Source: Periconia sp. R9002 (lineage: Eukaryota > Ascomycota > Dothideomycetes > Pleosporales > Periconiaceae). From it: a stretch of DNA of 64,000 nucleotides. A program made the translations under genes and the position numbers. The DNA lies in NCBI GenBank assembly GCA_023627715.1, contig JAMAHW010000119.1, forward strand, positions 1 to 64,000, given 5' to 3'. The notes under the pieces are model-generated. The model was not told where the DNA came from. It was given only the letters and a program-made list of their open reading frames with translations, and did no database searches. Below are positions 35,400 to 46,446 of this stretch, piece after piece (the stretch's first letter is position 1; every line of letters begins with the position of its first letter).

Positions 35400-36785
35400 A
35401 TGTCAATATCATTGTTATTCCTGGGAATTCTGGCGTCGTTAGGAGAGTGCGTAAGCCTTGCTAAGCGTTACACAAACAGCTCGACTCCTGGCGGTCCTCT
35501 TCGATTCAACGCGGATGGTACATTTCAAATAAGCATATTGGGTTCGCGCTATCCGTGTTTCAAGGGAGAAGCTATTGTGCTAACTGCAAATCAGAGGATT
35601 TACATTTTGGGGAGAATGCATGGGACACCTGGGGGCAAGCCGTCCTCTCCCGTTGCTGTTTAGATTATAGCGGCTAATCATCTGAGCAGCCCGCAGCAGG
35701 ATATCAACTCGGTTGAAGTCATCAAGAAAGTCCTCGACAAAGAATCGCCGGGTCTAGTAGTTCTAAATGGCGACTTAATAACGGGCGATAACGGCTTTTT
35801 GGAAAACAGCACCATTTATATCGAGCAAATTGTTGCGCCGCTTGTACAACGAAATTTACCATGGGCATCCGCGTACGGCAATCACGACCACCAATATAAT
35901 TTGTCAACAGATGCTTTACTAGCACATGAGCAAAAATGGCCAAACGCGATGACCAAAAACATGGTCAGTTCGCCAGATGCAGGGACTTCGAACTACTACC
36001 TCCCTATCTACCCCAGCAACTGCACCACCTCCTCAGCAGTAGCAGAAGAATGCACCCCCGAGCTCATCCTCTGGTTTTTCGACTCACGTGGTGGTTTCCA
36101 CTACCAACAGAAAGATTCCTCCGGCAACAGACTCGGCCTCCCAAACTGGGTTGACGTCTCCGTGGTGAACTGGTTCCAGCAAACCCATGCGCTACTCACG
36201 ACCAAATACCAAAAAACAATCCCATCGCTTGTTTTTGTGCACATCCCAACCTATGCATCCCTTGCTTTCCAAGCCGCCGGCGTAAGCCCACACTACCAGC
36301 CTGGTATCAACGATGATGTTCCTCTGGCCCCACAAGCGCAGGGATGGTGCGCGGACGGCACAAACGACGGGAGCTGCGACTACGGTGGCCAAGATGTTCC
36401 CTTTATGCAGGCCCTCACCACCCTCCCCGGAATCATCGCAGTCTTCTCCGGCCACGACCACGGCGATACCTGGTGCGCGAAATGGAACACTCGCCTTCCA
36501 GGCATGACCGTCGCCGGCAACGGCATCAACCTCTGCTTCGGCCAGCACACTGGATACGGCGGATACGGCAACTGGGAGCGCGGATCGCGTCAGGTCAAAG
36601 TGTCCACGGAGCAGTTGCATAATTTCGAAGTTGAGAGCTGGATCAGGCTCGAGAGTGGGAATGTGGTGGGTAGTGTTGAGCTAAATGCTACCTATGGCCT
36701 GGATTCGTACCCGGCGACCAATAATACCCAGACATATTGTCCGACGTGTAATTATACGATTGTTACGCCTGGTCCTGGAAGTTAG
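35400..36785 (+). CDS. Secreted calcineurin-like metallophosphoesterase (DCR2-like)
   Basis: Three exons: 35400-35541, 35595-35634 (40 nt) and 35690-36785; 425 residues. The signal peptide is MSISLLFLGILASLGECVS. All five metallophosphoesterase blocks are present in order: DLHFGE (D-x-H, encoded wholly by the 40-nt exon), GDLITGD, YGNHDH, FVHIPTY and SGHDHGDTW. These residues bind the two active-site metals, so the enzyme should be active. Family order and the WGPQQDINS segment point to the Dcr2/purple-phosphatase-like fungal phosphoesterases. Many NxT/NxS sites and paired Cys fit a glycosylated extracellular or vacuolar phosphatase. The second intron needs a GC donor; using it rebuilds WGPQQD exactly. 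Intron 1 has a weak donor (GTTCGC). Start chosen as the ATG directly before the hydrophobic stretch; an earlier in-frame codon is only TTG. Confidence 0.88.
35635..35689 (+). other. GC-AG intron after a 40-nt exon
   Basis: 55-nt intron starting GCAAGC and ending GAGCAG with a CTAAT branch site. Reading it as an intron joins TGG GG|C CCG CAG CAG GAT, giving the family-conserved Trp-Gly-Pro-Gln-Gln-Asp. The only nearby GT donor puts the next exon out of frame. Confidence 0.75.
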
Positions 36786-38099
36786 AGTGCTGATGTTTTG
36801 GGCAGGTTGACAAGAGGATTATGTGGGTACGCAAAATAATGTATATCTGCGAGTGCGTAAAGTTTTCGGAGCGGAAGGTACATACGTATTTTTTGAATGT
36901 TTGATGTCCTACAGCGCTTGCTAGGATCTATTTGCTGTCATTTTAGCCCTTCTTAAATATTAGATCTAAGTACGGCCCATGCGCGCGTGTGATAATCATC
37001 TAAGTTTTCGTGTAGGTTTCTATACTGCTTAATCGCAGAGGAAATGCATGGAGAGAAGCCGTAACACTCTGCCCCCTAAATTGAATTCTTGTGATACACA
37101 GTAACATGCACACGTAATAATTCGATACTTTTAGAATCATGAAAATTAATCCAAGTTGTCCTATGCCACTCTTCACGCACTAGTGGAAGCAAGTAGAGAT
37201 ATATTGACCGGGATCATCCCTTTCAATTCTTTGCGCATTCTCAGAAACTGTGAGTACGAGTGTAAGGTTTACAGACAAGATTGAGGGAGGGATGAAGAAC
37301 ACGATATTGAGGACTGCTTGTAACTTTGTGTATCAATGTTGAAAGATCTCTAGCGATTTATATGTGCTCGCTGCTATCCTAGGATGGACGAGCGTAAACA
37401 TTCGGGGAGAAACTTGCACGGCGGTTCTTCGATTAATCGAGAAGGCTGCGTTGCATAGCATGGCGTTGGAATTAGACTGATACCGTGATTTACACCTATA
37501 TTTGTAACAAATATGTGAAAATGGGGGAACGTTTCTATCATTGTAGGAATTCGGTTTGGATTTATTTCGGTCACACGCCTCGAGCGTGGCATTCCAATGT
37601 TTGGATCGACATCCATTTGACACAAGGACCAGTTTACATGAATTCCTTCTTCAAGGTTACAGTATACAGGATGCACATGAGGTAGATCCATCTCAACTCT
37701 CGTTAACTTGGGGGTTTGAAATTGGGTGGGGGCCGGCAAAAGAGTTTTTAATATCATTCACCTTTACATATGTATCTCCTGTTCCCCTCGAGGATAAGGG
37801 CATTGGGCCTAAAACCAGTGTCGCTTACCCAAATATGGAAGGTGCTTTGCACAATCGCGATGAAACCTAAGCCCGTTGCGTACACCGCGTGTACTCATTG
37901 GTGAGTTTCAGGATGACAGAAACTGTTGAACTGCAGCCACAACGTAGGATTGTGATTTGTGACATGGACTCAAAAATCAACGACCTCACCTGACAATTTG
38001 GGTCAGCTGCGCCTCCAAAATCTTTTTCGGATGAATTGTATTTAGTCAAAAGAGGGACTGCCAGAACGCATCTCTACAATCTCACCACACGCATTCATC
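36786..38099. other. Intergenic region, nothing recognised
   Basis: About 1.3 kb between the phosphoesterase and GNAT genes; several short unsupported frames, no repeats seen. Confidence 0.45.
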
Positions 38100-38802
38100 A
38101 TGGCAATCACCATCCGAGAAGCATCTGATGCTGATATCCCTAGGTTTGTAGAAACAGAAATTGCCGCATACAGCGCAACGCCGCGCCCAAGCGGTACTTT
38201 CCTTTTTCACGGCCCCTTCCCACCTGAAGGACTCCGAATACGTATACAGCAGACCATCCAGTCACGCAAAGAATTAACTTCGAAGTTCATGATCGCAATC
38301 GACGAGGAAACGGGCGAGCAAATGGCATTTTCGAAATGGTGTTTTTACAAGACAGAAGAGGATGTCAAATCTGCACCTCCTCGTATAATTCCAAGTGGGC
38401 AAGGAATACACACAGAGGGTTGTCAAGCGTTCTACGGAGAAGTGATAGAAAAGAAGAAACAGATCATAGGCAATTCGCCACATGTCTGTCAGTGAATCCC
38501 TCTAGGGATATCTTCGATTTCATAAACTAATGAGAAATCTAGATCTGCGTATGATGCACACTGACCCTAAGTATCAAAGGCGAGGAGCGGCAAGCGCACT
38601 TCTCAGATGGGGTTTGCAACGTGCAGATGAACTCAATCTACCTACGTATCTTGAGTCAAGTCCAACTGCACACTCACTTTATAAGAAACATGGGTTTAAA
38701 GACGTTGCTAGTGTGGATGTTGACCTGACTCCGTTCGGGGGAGAAGATCTTGTTCACAGTGCTCCGTGTATGTTGCGAGAGCCCTCTAAAACATCTGCAT
38801 AA
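38100..38802 (+). CDS. GNAT-family N-acetyltransferase
   Basis: Two exons, 38100-38487 and 38543-38802, 215 residues. The N terminus MAITIREASDADIPRFVETE is the usual first GNAT strand and helix. The intron join gives HVYLRMMHTDPKYQRRGAASALL, containing the acetyl-CoA pyrophosphate loop [Q/R]-x-x-G-x-[G/A] as QRRGAA after a strand ending in H-T-D-P. The last part, LPTYLESSPTAHSLYKKHGFKDV, is the closing motif B region (ESSPTAxxLYxKxGF) of this fungal GNAT branch. These soluble enzymes acetylate amines of small molecules or proteins; the acceptor here cannot be told. The intron has GTCAGT donor, ACTAAT branch and CTAG acceptor. No targeting signal. Confidence 0.87.
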
Positions 38803-39863
38803 ATTTGCGGAGAGGGGTATCAAGACGGGATGCGATGCTATGTTGATTTGTATCCATGAAAATCATGCCAATAAATGCAAATTTTGGCTGCTATCCTTGC
38901 AATCGCGCGTATTCACAAAGATTGCCTTCGCTTGTCGTTCGAAGAAATACGACTACTTGGTGACTGAATATATTCCCTTCGGACAGGGCTATTGGCGTTT
39001 CAACCTCACTACGGTGTCAGCTGACTATAGGCAAGCTTTTGAGGAGGGGCATCGCCCACTTCCTCTTCGGGAGAGCTGAGCGCGGTTTCAAGTCTCTGTC
39101 GGGTAGAGGGGCGAGAGGATCGCTACTCTAGCGCACATTTCTAGCTACGAATTAACAAGAGTGTGCTAAGCTCTTGAGCGGCTACTGCATAGATGCATCG
39201 TCATTGAGGGAATGAAGATTAGTGGATGCTTCGCCCCACAATTCGTTTTCGTAGCGACTCAGCGATTGGTGTGCTCGCATTATTGATGTGAGTCAATATC
39301 AACAGCAGTCATCACGCTGCCTATGATCTTTGAGAAAATTGTTCTTCATCTCTTTTGCCACCATAGCAAGAAGGATAGATAGTACTGGGCTGGACACGTT
39401 TGCGACATTCATAATTCAATGGACTTTGGAGACGGTTGAGACGTTTGACCGGTTTTTTTCTTGGCTCGTTGGCTCAGCCTTCGCGATCATGGCTGTGTGC
39501 GTAATCCAGCTCGGCCCCCAAAAATGCGTGCCTATAGAATTGTTCCCAGATAACTGAGTAATATCCGGATACCGGTAACTGAGTATCAACGACAAGGGTT
39601 TGATTGGGAAGTTGGCTCGCTTGTAAAACTGAGCTTTCATTCAATAAATACCATCAATATCATCTTTCTCGCTGTTATGCAAGTCACACTCCATAGGTAA
39701 CCTCAGCAGTCCACTCGTTCCTTTTATCACTCGCTCACATTATTTACCTACCTCGGAAGAGCCTTAACAAATTAGCAATAGCGCCAAGGACAGCTGATAT
39801 TCGACGCAGCGCACAACCAGCCAGGGCAAGCGGAAGAGTGATAGCACATTACGCGTATCCAAC
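38803..39863. other. Intergenic region, nothing recognised
   Basis: About 1 kb between the GNAT and HET genes. Open frames at 38750-39079 and 39330-39557 have no resemblance to known proteins. Confidence 0.45.
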
Positions 39864-41913
39864 ATGCCGAGCTCCACGGTCTCAAGTGCTAAAAAGAATG
39901 CAAGGAAAAGGGAACGTCGACTCTCTGTATGTGCAAATCTCTGTATACTGCACAATACAAACTAATTAGCTCTAGGGCAGCACACTGGTCACACAAACCC
40001 CGGAGAGAACCACCCCACAACACCCAGTATACAAAGGGACACTCAAAAGAGGGACTATACGCCTTCTCCAACTTCATCCTGGAAGCTGGTCAGATCCACT
40101 AATATGCTCTTCAGTCGAGGAGAAACTGGATACTCAGCCGCGCTACACGGCATTGTCCTACGTATGGGGCAGTCCAAAGCGGACTCGGTTTGTTCTGTGT
40201 AACAACAAAGAGATATTCATCACAGAAAACCTTTCGTATGCCTTGCGAAGACTGCGTTACCCCGACGGAACGCGAACAATATGGGTTGGTAAGTGTTCAT
40301 AGGATATACTGCCCAGCCGGCATCATGCCACTAACATCGTTTCTCAATATTAAGATGCCATATGTATCAACCAAGACGACACAAAAGAACGGAATGAGCA
40401 GGTTCAGTTGATGCAGAAGATTTACAATCAAGCCTCCACTGTGGTGGTATGTTTTGCACGGGACGAAATGAAGGAGCAAGAAGCCCAACAAGCAGCCAAT
40501 TTGATCGACAGGATATACAAAGACTTAATATGGGGTACTCGTCAAGCAGCAAAAGGTTGTGCAACGGACGATGACCTTGATAAGCTCTACTCACAGGCAA
40601 CGCATATAGGCAATGTGCCCAAACTCGACAATCCCCAGCATTGCAAGTTGCTTAGCAACTTCTTTAACGCTACATGGTTTTCCCGCGTATGGTGCGTACA
40701 AGAGATTTCCCTTTCGAAGACTGCCACCGTTATTTTGGGCACCAACGAGCAGTTGCCATGGGCTGCCGTTGGTGTCACTGCAGCATGGATCAATGCCGTA
40801 CGTCGACACGGCAATTTGCTTGATCAGCCGCTCCCACGAGTACCCAATGCATGGGGCGCTTATAGCATGTTCCTGGCTAAACGGTATCAACCAGAACAAC
40901 TCTTTCACGCTCTTCTTGACTTTCAGCACTGCAAGTCGACTGATCCGCGAGATAAGATTTACGGCCTGCTTGGTCTTATTGCAGATCAAGCCGACGGGTC
41001 ACCTGTCCTGGATGTAGACTATGAAAAACCTGTAAAAGAAGTGTACCTTCAAACAGCTAGGAGAGTATTAAGAGCTACCGACGATCTCTCTTTGCTTTCT
41101 GCCAGCGGCTATGGTTCTAGTCTCGCAAAGAGCGAAGGTATTCCGTCTTGGGTCCCCGTTTGGAACAGGAATACATTCGCTACACTGGCTGGCATACGAA
41201 CTCATGAGTTTTGGAATGCCTGTGAAATAAGAAGCTTAAAATCATGGAAAGTCAACTCTGCAGGATGCCTGGAGTTGAAGGGTTCCAAATTTCAAACCAT
41301 CAACGGACATTCTGCAACATTTTACATCGAGGAGAACAAAAGCTTGGCAAATATGAAGCCCGAATGGAATCGTCACTTTATTGATATATGGAAGACTGGA
41401 AATAAGAAGTTTCGGGCCGATGATACGGGTAAAAAGCAGTTTCAAGAGGCGTTTGCGTATACATTAACGATGGGTCTGTGGCAAAACGCAAGCCCCGTAA
41501 AAGAAATTGAGAAGGCACAATTCCTTGCTGATTTCCATGCTTGCATGCAGAAGATGGCACCCAGATCCGTTCTCACAAGGTATCCCCTGCTGATCGGTAC
41601 TCCAGGCGATACTTTACAGGGCCAGGCGGGTCGTTTTTTTACAGCCATGAGTCGGGCTCTTTCGTCTCGAAAGATATTGCACACGACAGAGGGTCTCACC
41701 GGAATTGGGCCGAGGGAACTTACTAAATATGACGTGATTGTCATTTTGGATGGTGGATCGGTACCTTATGTTTTACGACAGTTGAATGATGGTACTGGGG
41801 AATATCTATTCATTGGGCCTTGCTATATTCACAGCATCATGAATGGTACCTCTACGATGTACCTAGAACAGAATCATGGGGAGACACGCTCAATAAATTA
41901 CGTTCTACGATAA
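39864..41913 (+). CDS. HET-domain protein (heterokaryon-incompatibility type)
   Basis: Three exons (39864-39926, 39976-40288, 40355-41913) give 644 residues. The HET domain occupies roughly residues 45-200 with all typical blocks: TIRLLQLHPG, YTALSYVWGSP, LSYALRRLR, then TIWVDAICINQDDTKERNEQV (rebuilt across intron 2) and FSRVWCVQEI. After it, STDPRDKIYGLLGLI and SWVPVW are the usual post-HET signatures. In fungi HET domains trigger cell death when incompatible partners meet, and they are Toll/TIR-like in fold. No NACHT, WD or ankyrin part is attached, so this is a stand-alone HET protein of ordinary size. The first exon codes only a basic 21-residue leader (KKNARKRERR). It is convergent with the AflR-type regulator, with 90 bp between stops. 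Such genes are often polymorphic; no break is seen. Confidence 0.9.
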
Positions 41914-42003
41914 AATATATAGCTTTACATGTCTCTCATCAAGTATAAAGAGCTTGCTGGGCGGCTACGTCCACTAGATGAGATGCTCAAGTGAAACTAC
42001 ATT

Positions 42004-43128
42004 TTAGGCCAATCCATTGATGCAATTCATGGTATTTCGCACCTCGTTACGCATCTGTAGTATTCCAGAATTTGACCAGGTCGGCGTACACTCATCCTCG
42101 GCTTGATTCTCTTGCATGGTGCGCTCGTTCTGGGACTGCAACTCGTCGAGTACAGCGCTTAGCTTCTTGACTTCACGGGTCAACACTTCGCGCGTCAGCG
42201 CATGCTGATCTTCTTCTTCAAGATGAAAATCGCCAATGTGAACCGAGGCGGGCTTGACACCACGTTTCGGCGCCGCATCAGACATATAGTTGGCCGCGTT
42301 GGAAGTACCATCACCGGCGGATGTAGTGGGTGCGTCAATAGAGGGGCAGTTGAATTGGTGCTGGGGCGATATGGCGAAACGATACCACTCCAGCGACTTC
42401 GAAAGAATAGCCAGATAGAGAAACACAACATGTGGCTGCTGAGCACAGGGACAACTGACGAGGCGTCTAACGGTAGCGGTTGCGAGACGATTGAATAAGA
42501 GAATTTTATCGAGCGGCAACATGCTGCTCAAGGACTGCTGAGGGGGCGTATCTGCAGCCGTCTCTTTGAGCACGCCAGGAAGCTCGGAGTGATACATGGT
42601 ACAATAGTGCAGTGACTGCAGCGTAGTCAGCGCCTGGGCTTGGCAGTCGTGGATGCCGGGCTGGAAGCGTGCAGGCGACGTGGGCGTAGGGGGTTTGGAG
42701 GGTGGTACGAGGGTGACAGGCACGGTGGATGAGGTGATTGAGGTAGGCGTAGTGAAAGTTTGCAGCATCGTCAGCGACGACGCTGAGGTGGTGAGGGGCG
42801 TAGGCGGCTTCGGCATTGCACCCGGAATTGTGTCGAGGTCGACCAGGCCGTCCAAATCAAAGGTGCCAAAACTGTCCAGGTCCATGGTACCATCTATCTC
42901 ATTGCATGTGTAGGAGGGCGCTGGTAGCAGCGAAAGCGTCTGGTGTGGATGCAGCTGGGACTGGGTTTGGGCGACGCGGCTGGCCCATGATTGTTTGCCA
43001 TAGCGGCGAGATGGGCGGTAGACACAATTAAAGTTGAGCTGGCGGCAGCGGTCGCACGATGGCTGCTTCTTGTCGCATTTTATCTTTGCTGCCGCGCACG
43101 CGTCGCAGGTTGAGCGTAGTTTGGACAT
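42004..43128 (-). CDS. AflR-type Zn2Cys6 transcription factor
   Basis: Single-exon protein of 374 residues. The N-terminal binuclear zinc cluster is complete: CDACAAAKIKCDKKQPSCDRC...C, spacing C-x2-C-x6-C-x6-C-x2-C-x6-C, followed by the basic linker RPSRRYGKQSW. The rest matches the AflR-like C-terminal region of fungal secondary-metabolite regulators: a Ser/Thr/Pro-rich middle, then HDCQAQALTTLQSLHYC, LLFNRLATATVRRLVSCPCAQQPHVVFLYLAILSKSLEWY and a closing helical part. Relatives act in the nucleus as pathway-specific activators, usually inside the cluster they control. Here no polyketide or peptide synthase is in reach; nearest metabolic genes are an acetyltransferase and, far away, the MFS/P450 pair. 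The target is therefore unknown. A hairpin-forming repeat lies 120-200 bp upstream of the start. Confidence 0.88.
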   Translation of the reverse strand: MSKLRSTCDACAAAKIKCDKKQPSCDRCRQLNFNCVYRPSRRYGKQSWASRVAQTQSQLHPHQTLSLLPAPSYTCNEIDGTMDLDSFGTFDLDGLVDLDTIPGAMPKPPTPLTTSASSLTMLQTFTTPTSITSSTVPVTLVPPSKPPTPTSPARFQPGIHDCQAQALTTLQSLHYCTMYHSELPGVLKETAADTPPQQSLSSMLPLDKILLFNRLATATVRRLVSCPCAQQPHVVFLYLAILSKSLEWYRFAISPQHQFNCPSIDAPTTSAGDGTSNAANYMSDAAPKRGVKPASVHIGDFHLEEEDQHALTREVLTREVKKLSAVLDELQSQNERTMQENQAEDECTPTWSNSGILQMRNEVRNTMNCINGLA

Positions 43129-43246
43129 AATGGAGTATCAATCGATGGTGTTGTGAAGTACATGTCCTGTAACTAGTTTGGGAAGCCTAGACTAACTACA
43201 TACACCACCCGCGTAAAGTAGACGCCACTTGGCGTTCCTGACTGTG

Positions 43247-43326
43247 CCGAACCCCTGTAATCCTACTCAAGTGCTTACACTTGGGTAGTAAACATTGATG
43301 AGTTAGTGTACATTACGGGGTTTGGT
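43247..43326. repeat. Nested inverted repeats upstream of the AflR-type gene
   Basis: Inner stem: CTACTCAAGTG at 43263-43273 pairs with CACTTGGGTAG at 43278-43288 (10 of 11, loop of 4 nt). Outer arms: 43247-43261 (GAACCCCTGTAAT) and 43312-43326 (ATTACGGGGTTTGG) are inverted copies with one gap. Could be a regulator-binding palindrome or a tiny MITE remnant. Confidence 0.55.
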
Positions 43327-44375
43327 TAGCTCTAGAACAGGGCGTTAACCGCACTTTCTGCTTTCAAAGTGATCTTAAGTCCTCTCAACGTACTTTCTAC
43401 AAGCTGTCTGACAGGGTCAATTGTGAAATGGAAAGTGCTGTTGATGCCTTGTTTAAAGCTCAGCGAAAACTTCAATGTAGATAACGGAGACCTGATCAGT
43501 GGGAAGGTAGGTAGCGAGCATGTAAAGACGATACATAGGTTCTCAGGAGAAGATTGATCGCATAACAGCTGCGCGACTCCACATCCATTCGCTACATCAA
43601 AGTCGTATTTAAAATGGTCTATTCTTTCTTTTCATACTGCATATAAGATTAATAGTCTTACTTCTTGTTCATTCAATCATAACTTACACACGAAGTGCTC
43701 AAATGGACTACTAAAAGGGCAGTCTCAGCCAGAACGAGTTAAGGAGGGTCTCTCGAAACTTCCCAAAAATCTCTCCAGTGTCATCATGTTTGATGAGCAA
43801 TGTGGTGTTACCTAGGAAAGAACGAAGGTGCACGTGCGGAAACAAAGAAGGCAGGTGTGCCTCCTGTTACTCTTTTTTTTTTCAGCAAGCGTTGCATTTC
43901 TTCGTCTTCTGCGGTCTCCCTCCATCACCTGTCCCCACCGTTCAACATTTCCCTTTACCTTGCTTTTTCCTGCTACCCATCTCAATATTCTTTCCCTCCA
44001 CTCCTTCATTTTCCGACGTCTTTCTTCGCAAAGTATCCTCATACGTCTCCAGAACACAACCATACTTCCCCCCTCTCTCAGCAACATCTTCCAGACGATC
44101 ACTCGCCCTCGCTGTGTGTCGGGCAGAAACCCCCAAAACCCCGAATGAGAACTTCAGAATGATATTGTGCTTATCCATAACTCTCCTGCCCAGGAATTGC
44201 TTCAACTGGCCATCGTGAGTTACTAGATTTGCGGATGCCAAACGTGGCATTCATCACCAGTTCAGAGGTTAACGCGAGTCATACAGGAATCATGAGAAAA
44301 CGGCCATCCTACCGAACTTTCCATGAACCCATCGACCCTTTCCAGCTGCCTTGAACCCACGACACCCTTCATATT
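43327..44375. other. Intergenic region with long pyrimidine-rich tract
   Basis: From about 43860 to 44110 the plus strand is very rich in C and T, as in promoters and leaders of strongly expressed fungal genes; overlapping frames here are low-complexity artefacts. Nothing else recognised. Confidence 0.4.
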
Positions 44376-44994
44376 ATGGAGGCGGAGCCGATTCATATAC
44401 ATGAGGTTGTCGGGGTATTCAGACTTTTGGTGGGGGTTGCAATGAGGGTACTTGAAAAAGGTAGGGATGGCCCCTCCATGACCCTAGACTTCGTTGACGA
44501 AACACGTGTTGTCGTGGAGGGAGATGAGGTATGTATACCCCTCCCTGTGATACTAACAGATACTACAGCTGAGGGGTTGCAAGGAGAGGGGGGCCGGGGT
44601 TTTTGTATTGCACAGCACTTCCTCTCCCACCCTACCAGTCAAGTGTGAAATTGCGCACATGCTGACCCAAAGGAACGGGAACAGGTTTTTCGCACATAAT
44701 CCGACGACGACTAGAACATTCTCTCGGTACTACCACCCCCTTCGCCCTTTCATTGTTCACCAATCGTCGCCTATACTCTTTGCTTCCGCACAAGCTTTAT
44801 TCGTTTATCCGGGACTTGCAGTTTCCTTAAAATTTGTTGTATGTGCGTCGGATTGGCTCATTTGTGTTTGCGGAAGTGGTATAATGGTGCGGCCTGTTGT
44901 TATTGGGCTCTCTGTATATGTATTCCATCGAATGTATGAGTCACCTGTACCACACATGGATGCACAACTGGACCAGTCTTCATTTGCCAATTAA
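44376..44994 (+). CDS. Doubtful two-exon hypothetical protein
   Basis: An ATG at 44376 opens 51 codons (MEAEPIHIHEVVGVFRLLVG...) ending in GAG, followed by GTATGT...ATACTAACAG...CTACAG, a text-book donor, branch and acceptor. The next exon (44569-44994) continues in the right frame for 141 codons to a stop. The intron would be only 40 nt, at or below the fungal minimum, and the product resembles nothing I know, with a hydrophobic stretch near its end. It follows the pyrimidine-rich tract at 43.9-44.1 kb, which could be its promoter. Treat as a candidate only. Confidence 0.25.
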
Positions 44995-46446
44995 ATCTTC
45001 TTTCCTTCCAATAACTACCTCTTATATCATTCGAGATTATTTGATTCAGTAATTTCCAACCCAGAGTGAATCGCTGACGTCTTTGGGCGTCGTTTATGCT
45101 AATGAAATTATTGCTTGTGAAAAGTAGTTACCCACAGACGCACCCATGGTAGGTGCAATGAGTAGGTAGATACATAGGCATGTACCCGTCAACGTTAATG
45201 CGCCTATTAGTTCTCGCCAGATAGACTTCCAATCTTCAAATGCATTTTGAATGATCCACAACTTTACACATCGTCTTACCTATGTATGATCAACGTTGCA
45301 GGCTGTATTTGGACAAAGTTCCCGACTAAGACGCGACTGAGTGGATAGATCACGCGAAGAATGGTATTGACATGCATCGTGCAATGTATCTACCGAAACA
45401 ACCAGAGTCGGGTAAAGCACGCCCAAACGTCGGATTTCGCACGGCATCAATGTCGCTCACGTCGTTTCGAACCTTATTTTCTCTCGGATCCCTACAGACG
45501 TAGTTTTCTTCTGCGCTGGAACAGAAACCAGGGTGGCTGCACGTCATATTGTCTTAAAACGCATGAATTGCTTTAAATAGTACAACTGATTTTCTTGGTA
45601 AGGGTCTGGGATATCATAGACATTCCAAATACACGACTCTACATAGGTCCAGAGTAGGCCCTGTCCAAAAGAGTTTGATCGCATTCTACAGTGTTTCCTA
45701 ACAGGCTTTCCTTGATATGGCCAACGAAGTGGAATGGAAAACATCGGCGCGATCTGATCATTGCGTGATATGGGCGTGGGGAACTGCTGGAGTTTGATAC
45801 TCAGGTAAAAATGAACGACTTCAGACCTAAGCTTAAGGTGCGCGCGATTCGTTCTAAGTACCCTGTATGTGCACGCAATTTTACGTCCTTGGCAAAGGCC
45901 CACATTACCTCCATTGCGTGCCCGCATACCGCTGCCCCAGAACTTGAAACTTGACAGGTCCCACACACTGAGTACTGGTGTGGGGCACTGAGATTAGAAG
46001 CCACCGAGATAGAAGCCCCCACCTGCAATATTGCGACGAACACTTCTCGAAGATATTATGAGCGCAGTGATTGTGCTAGTTGTGCATTTCAAAAGGAAGC
46101 TTGAAGGTTCACTATTTCGTTTATGCGCAAATGCATCAATGGTTGGTGGCTGCGTGTGGTCTAGTTTCGGCCACACCACGGATTTACCGCCAAAGCATGA
46201 GAACGTATGGCAAGATACGCAAGTCATGAACCTTGCTCCACAAACCCATTGTCGCGGACATGCAAGTCATCTTCTGCGCGACATTTGAACTATGGAGCGC
46301 GATCGATTTAGATTGTTTTATGTATATTGACCAACCTTCAACCGGGACATGCTGGCCCCCATATTTTCATCTCTCATTTCCAAAGACTTCTGCGTTGCTC
46401 TTCTACTCGCCTTTTTGAAGCCTTTGTTTCTCGATGCCCCGGCGTG
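44995..46446. other. Intergenic region, nothing recognised
   Basis: About 1.45 kb with short frames on both strands, none supported. Upstream region of the rhodopsin-like gene. Confidence 0.4.

Noticed and set aside
36192..36620. Minus-strand Val/Ala-rich frame within the phosphoesterase gene
   Set aside because: Shadow of a conserved coding exon on the plus strand.
38750..39079. Frame overlapping the GNAT 3' end as a separate gene
   Set aside because: No domain, starts inside the GNAT coding exon and shows no splice-linked continuation.
43778..44250. Several overlapping Ser/Pro/Phe-rich frames
   Set aside because: They arise from a pyrimidine-rich tract read in different frames; composition explains them.
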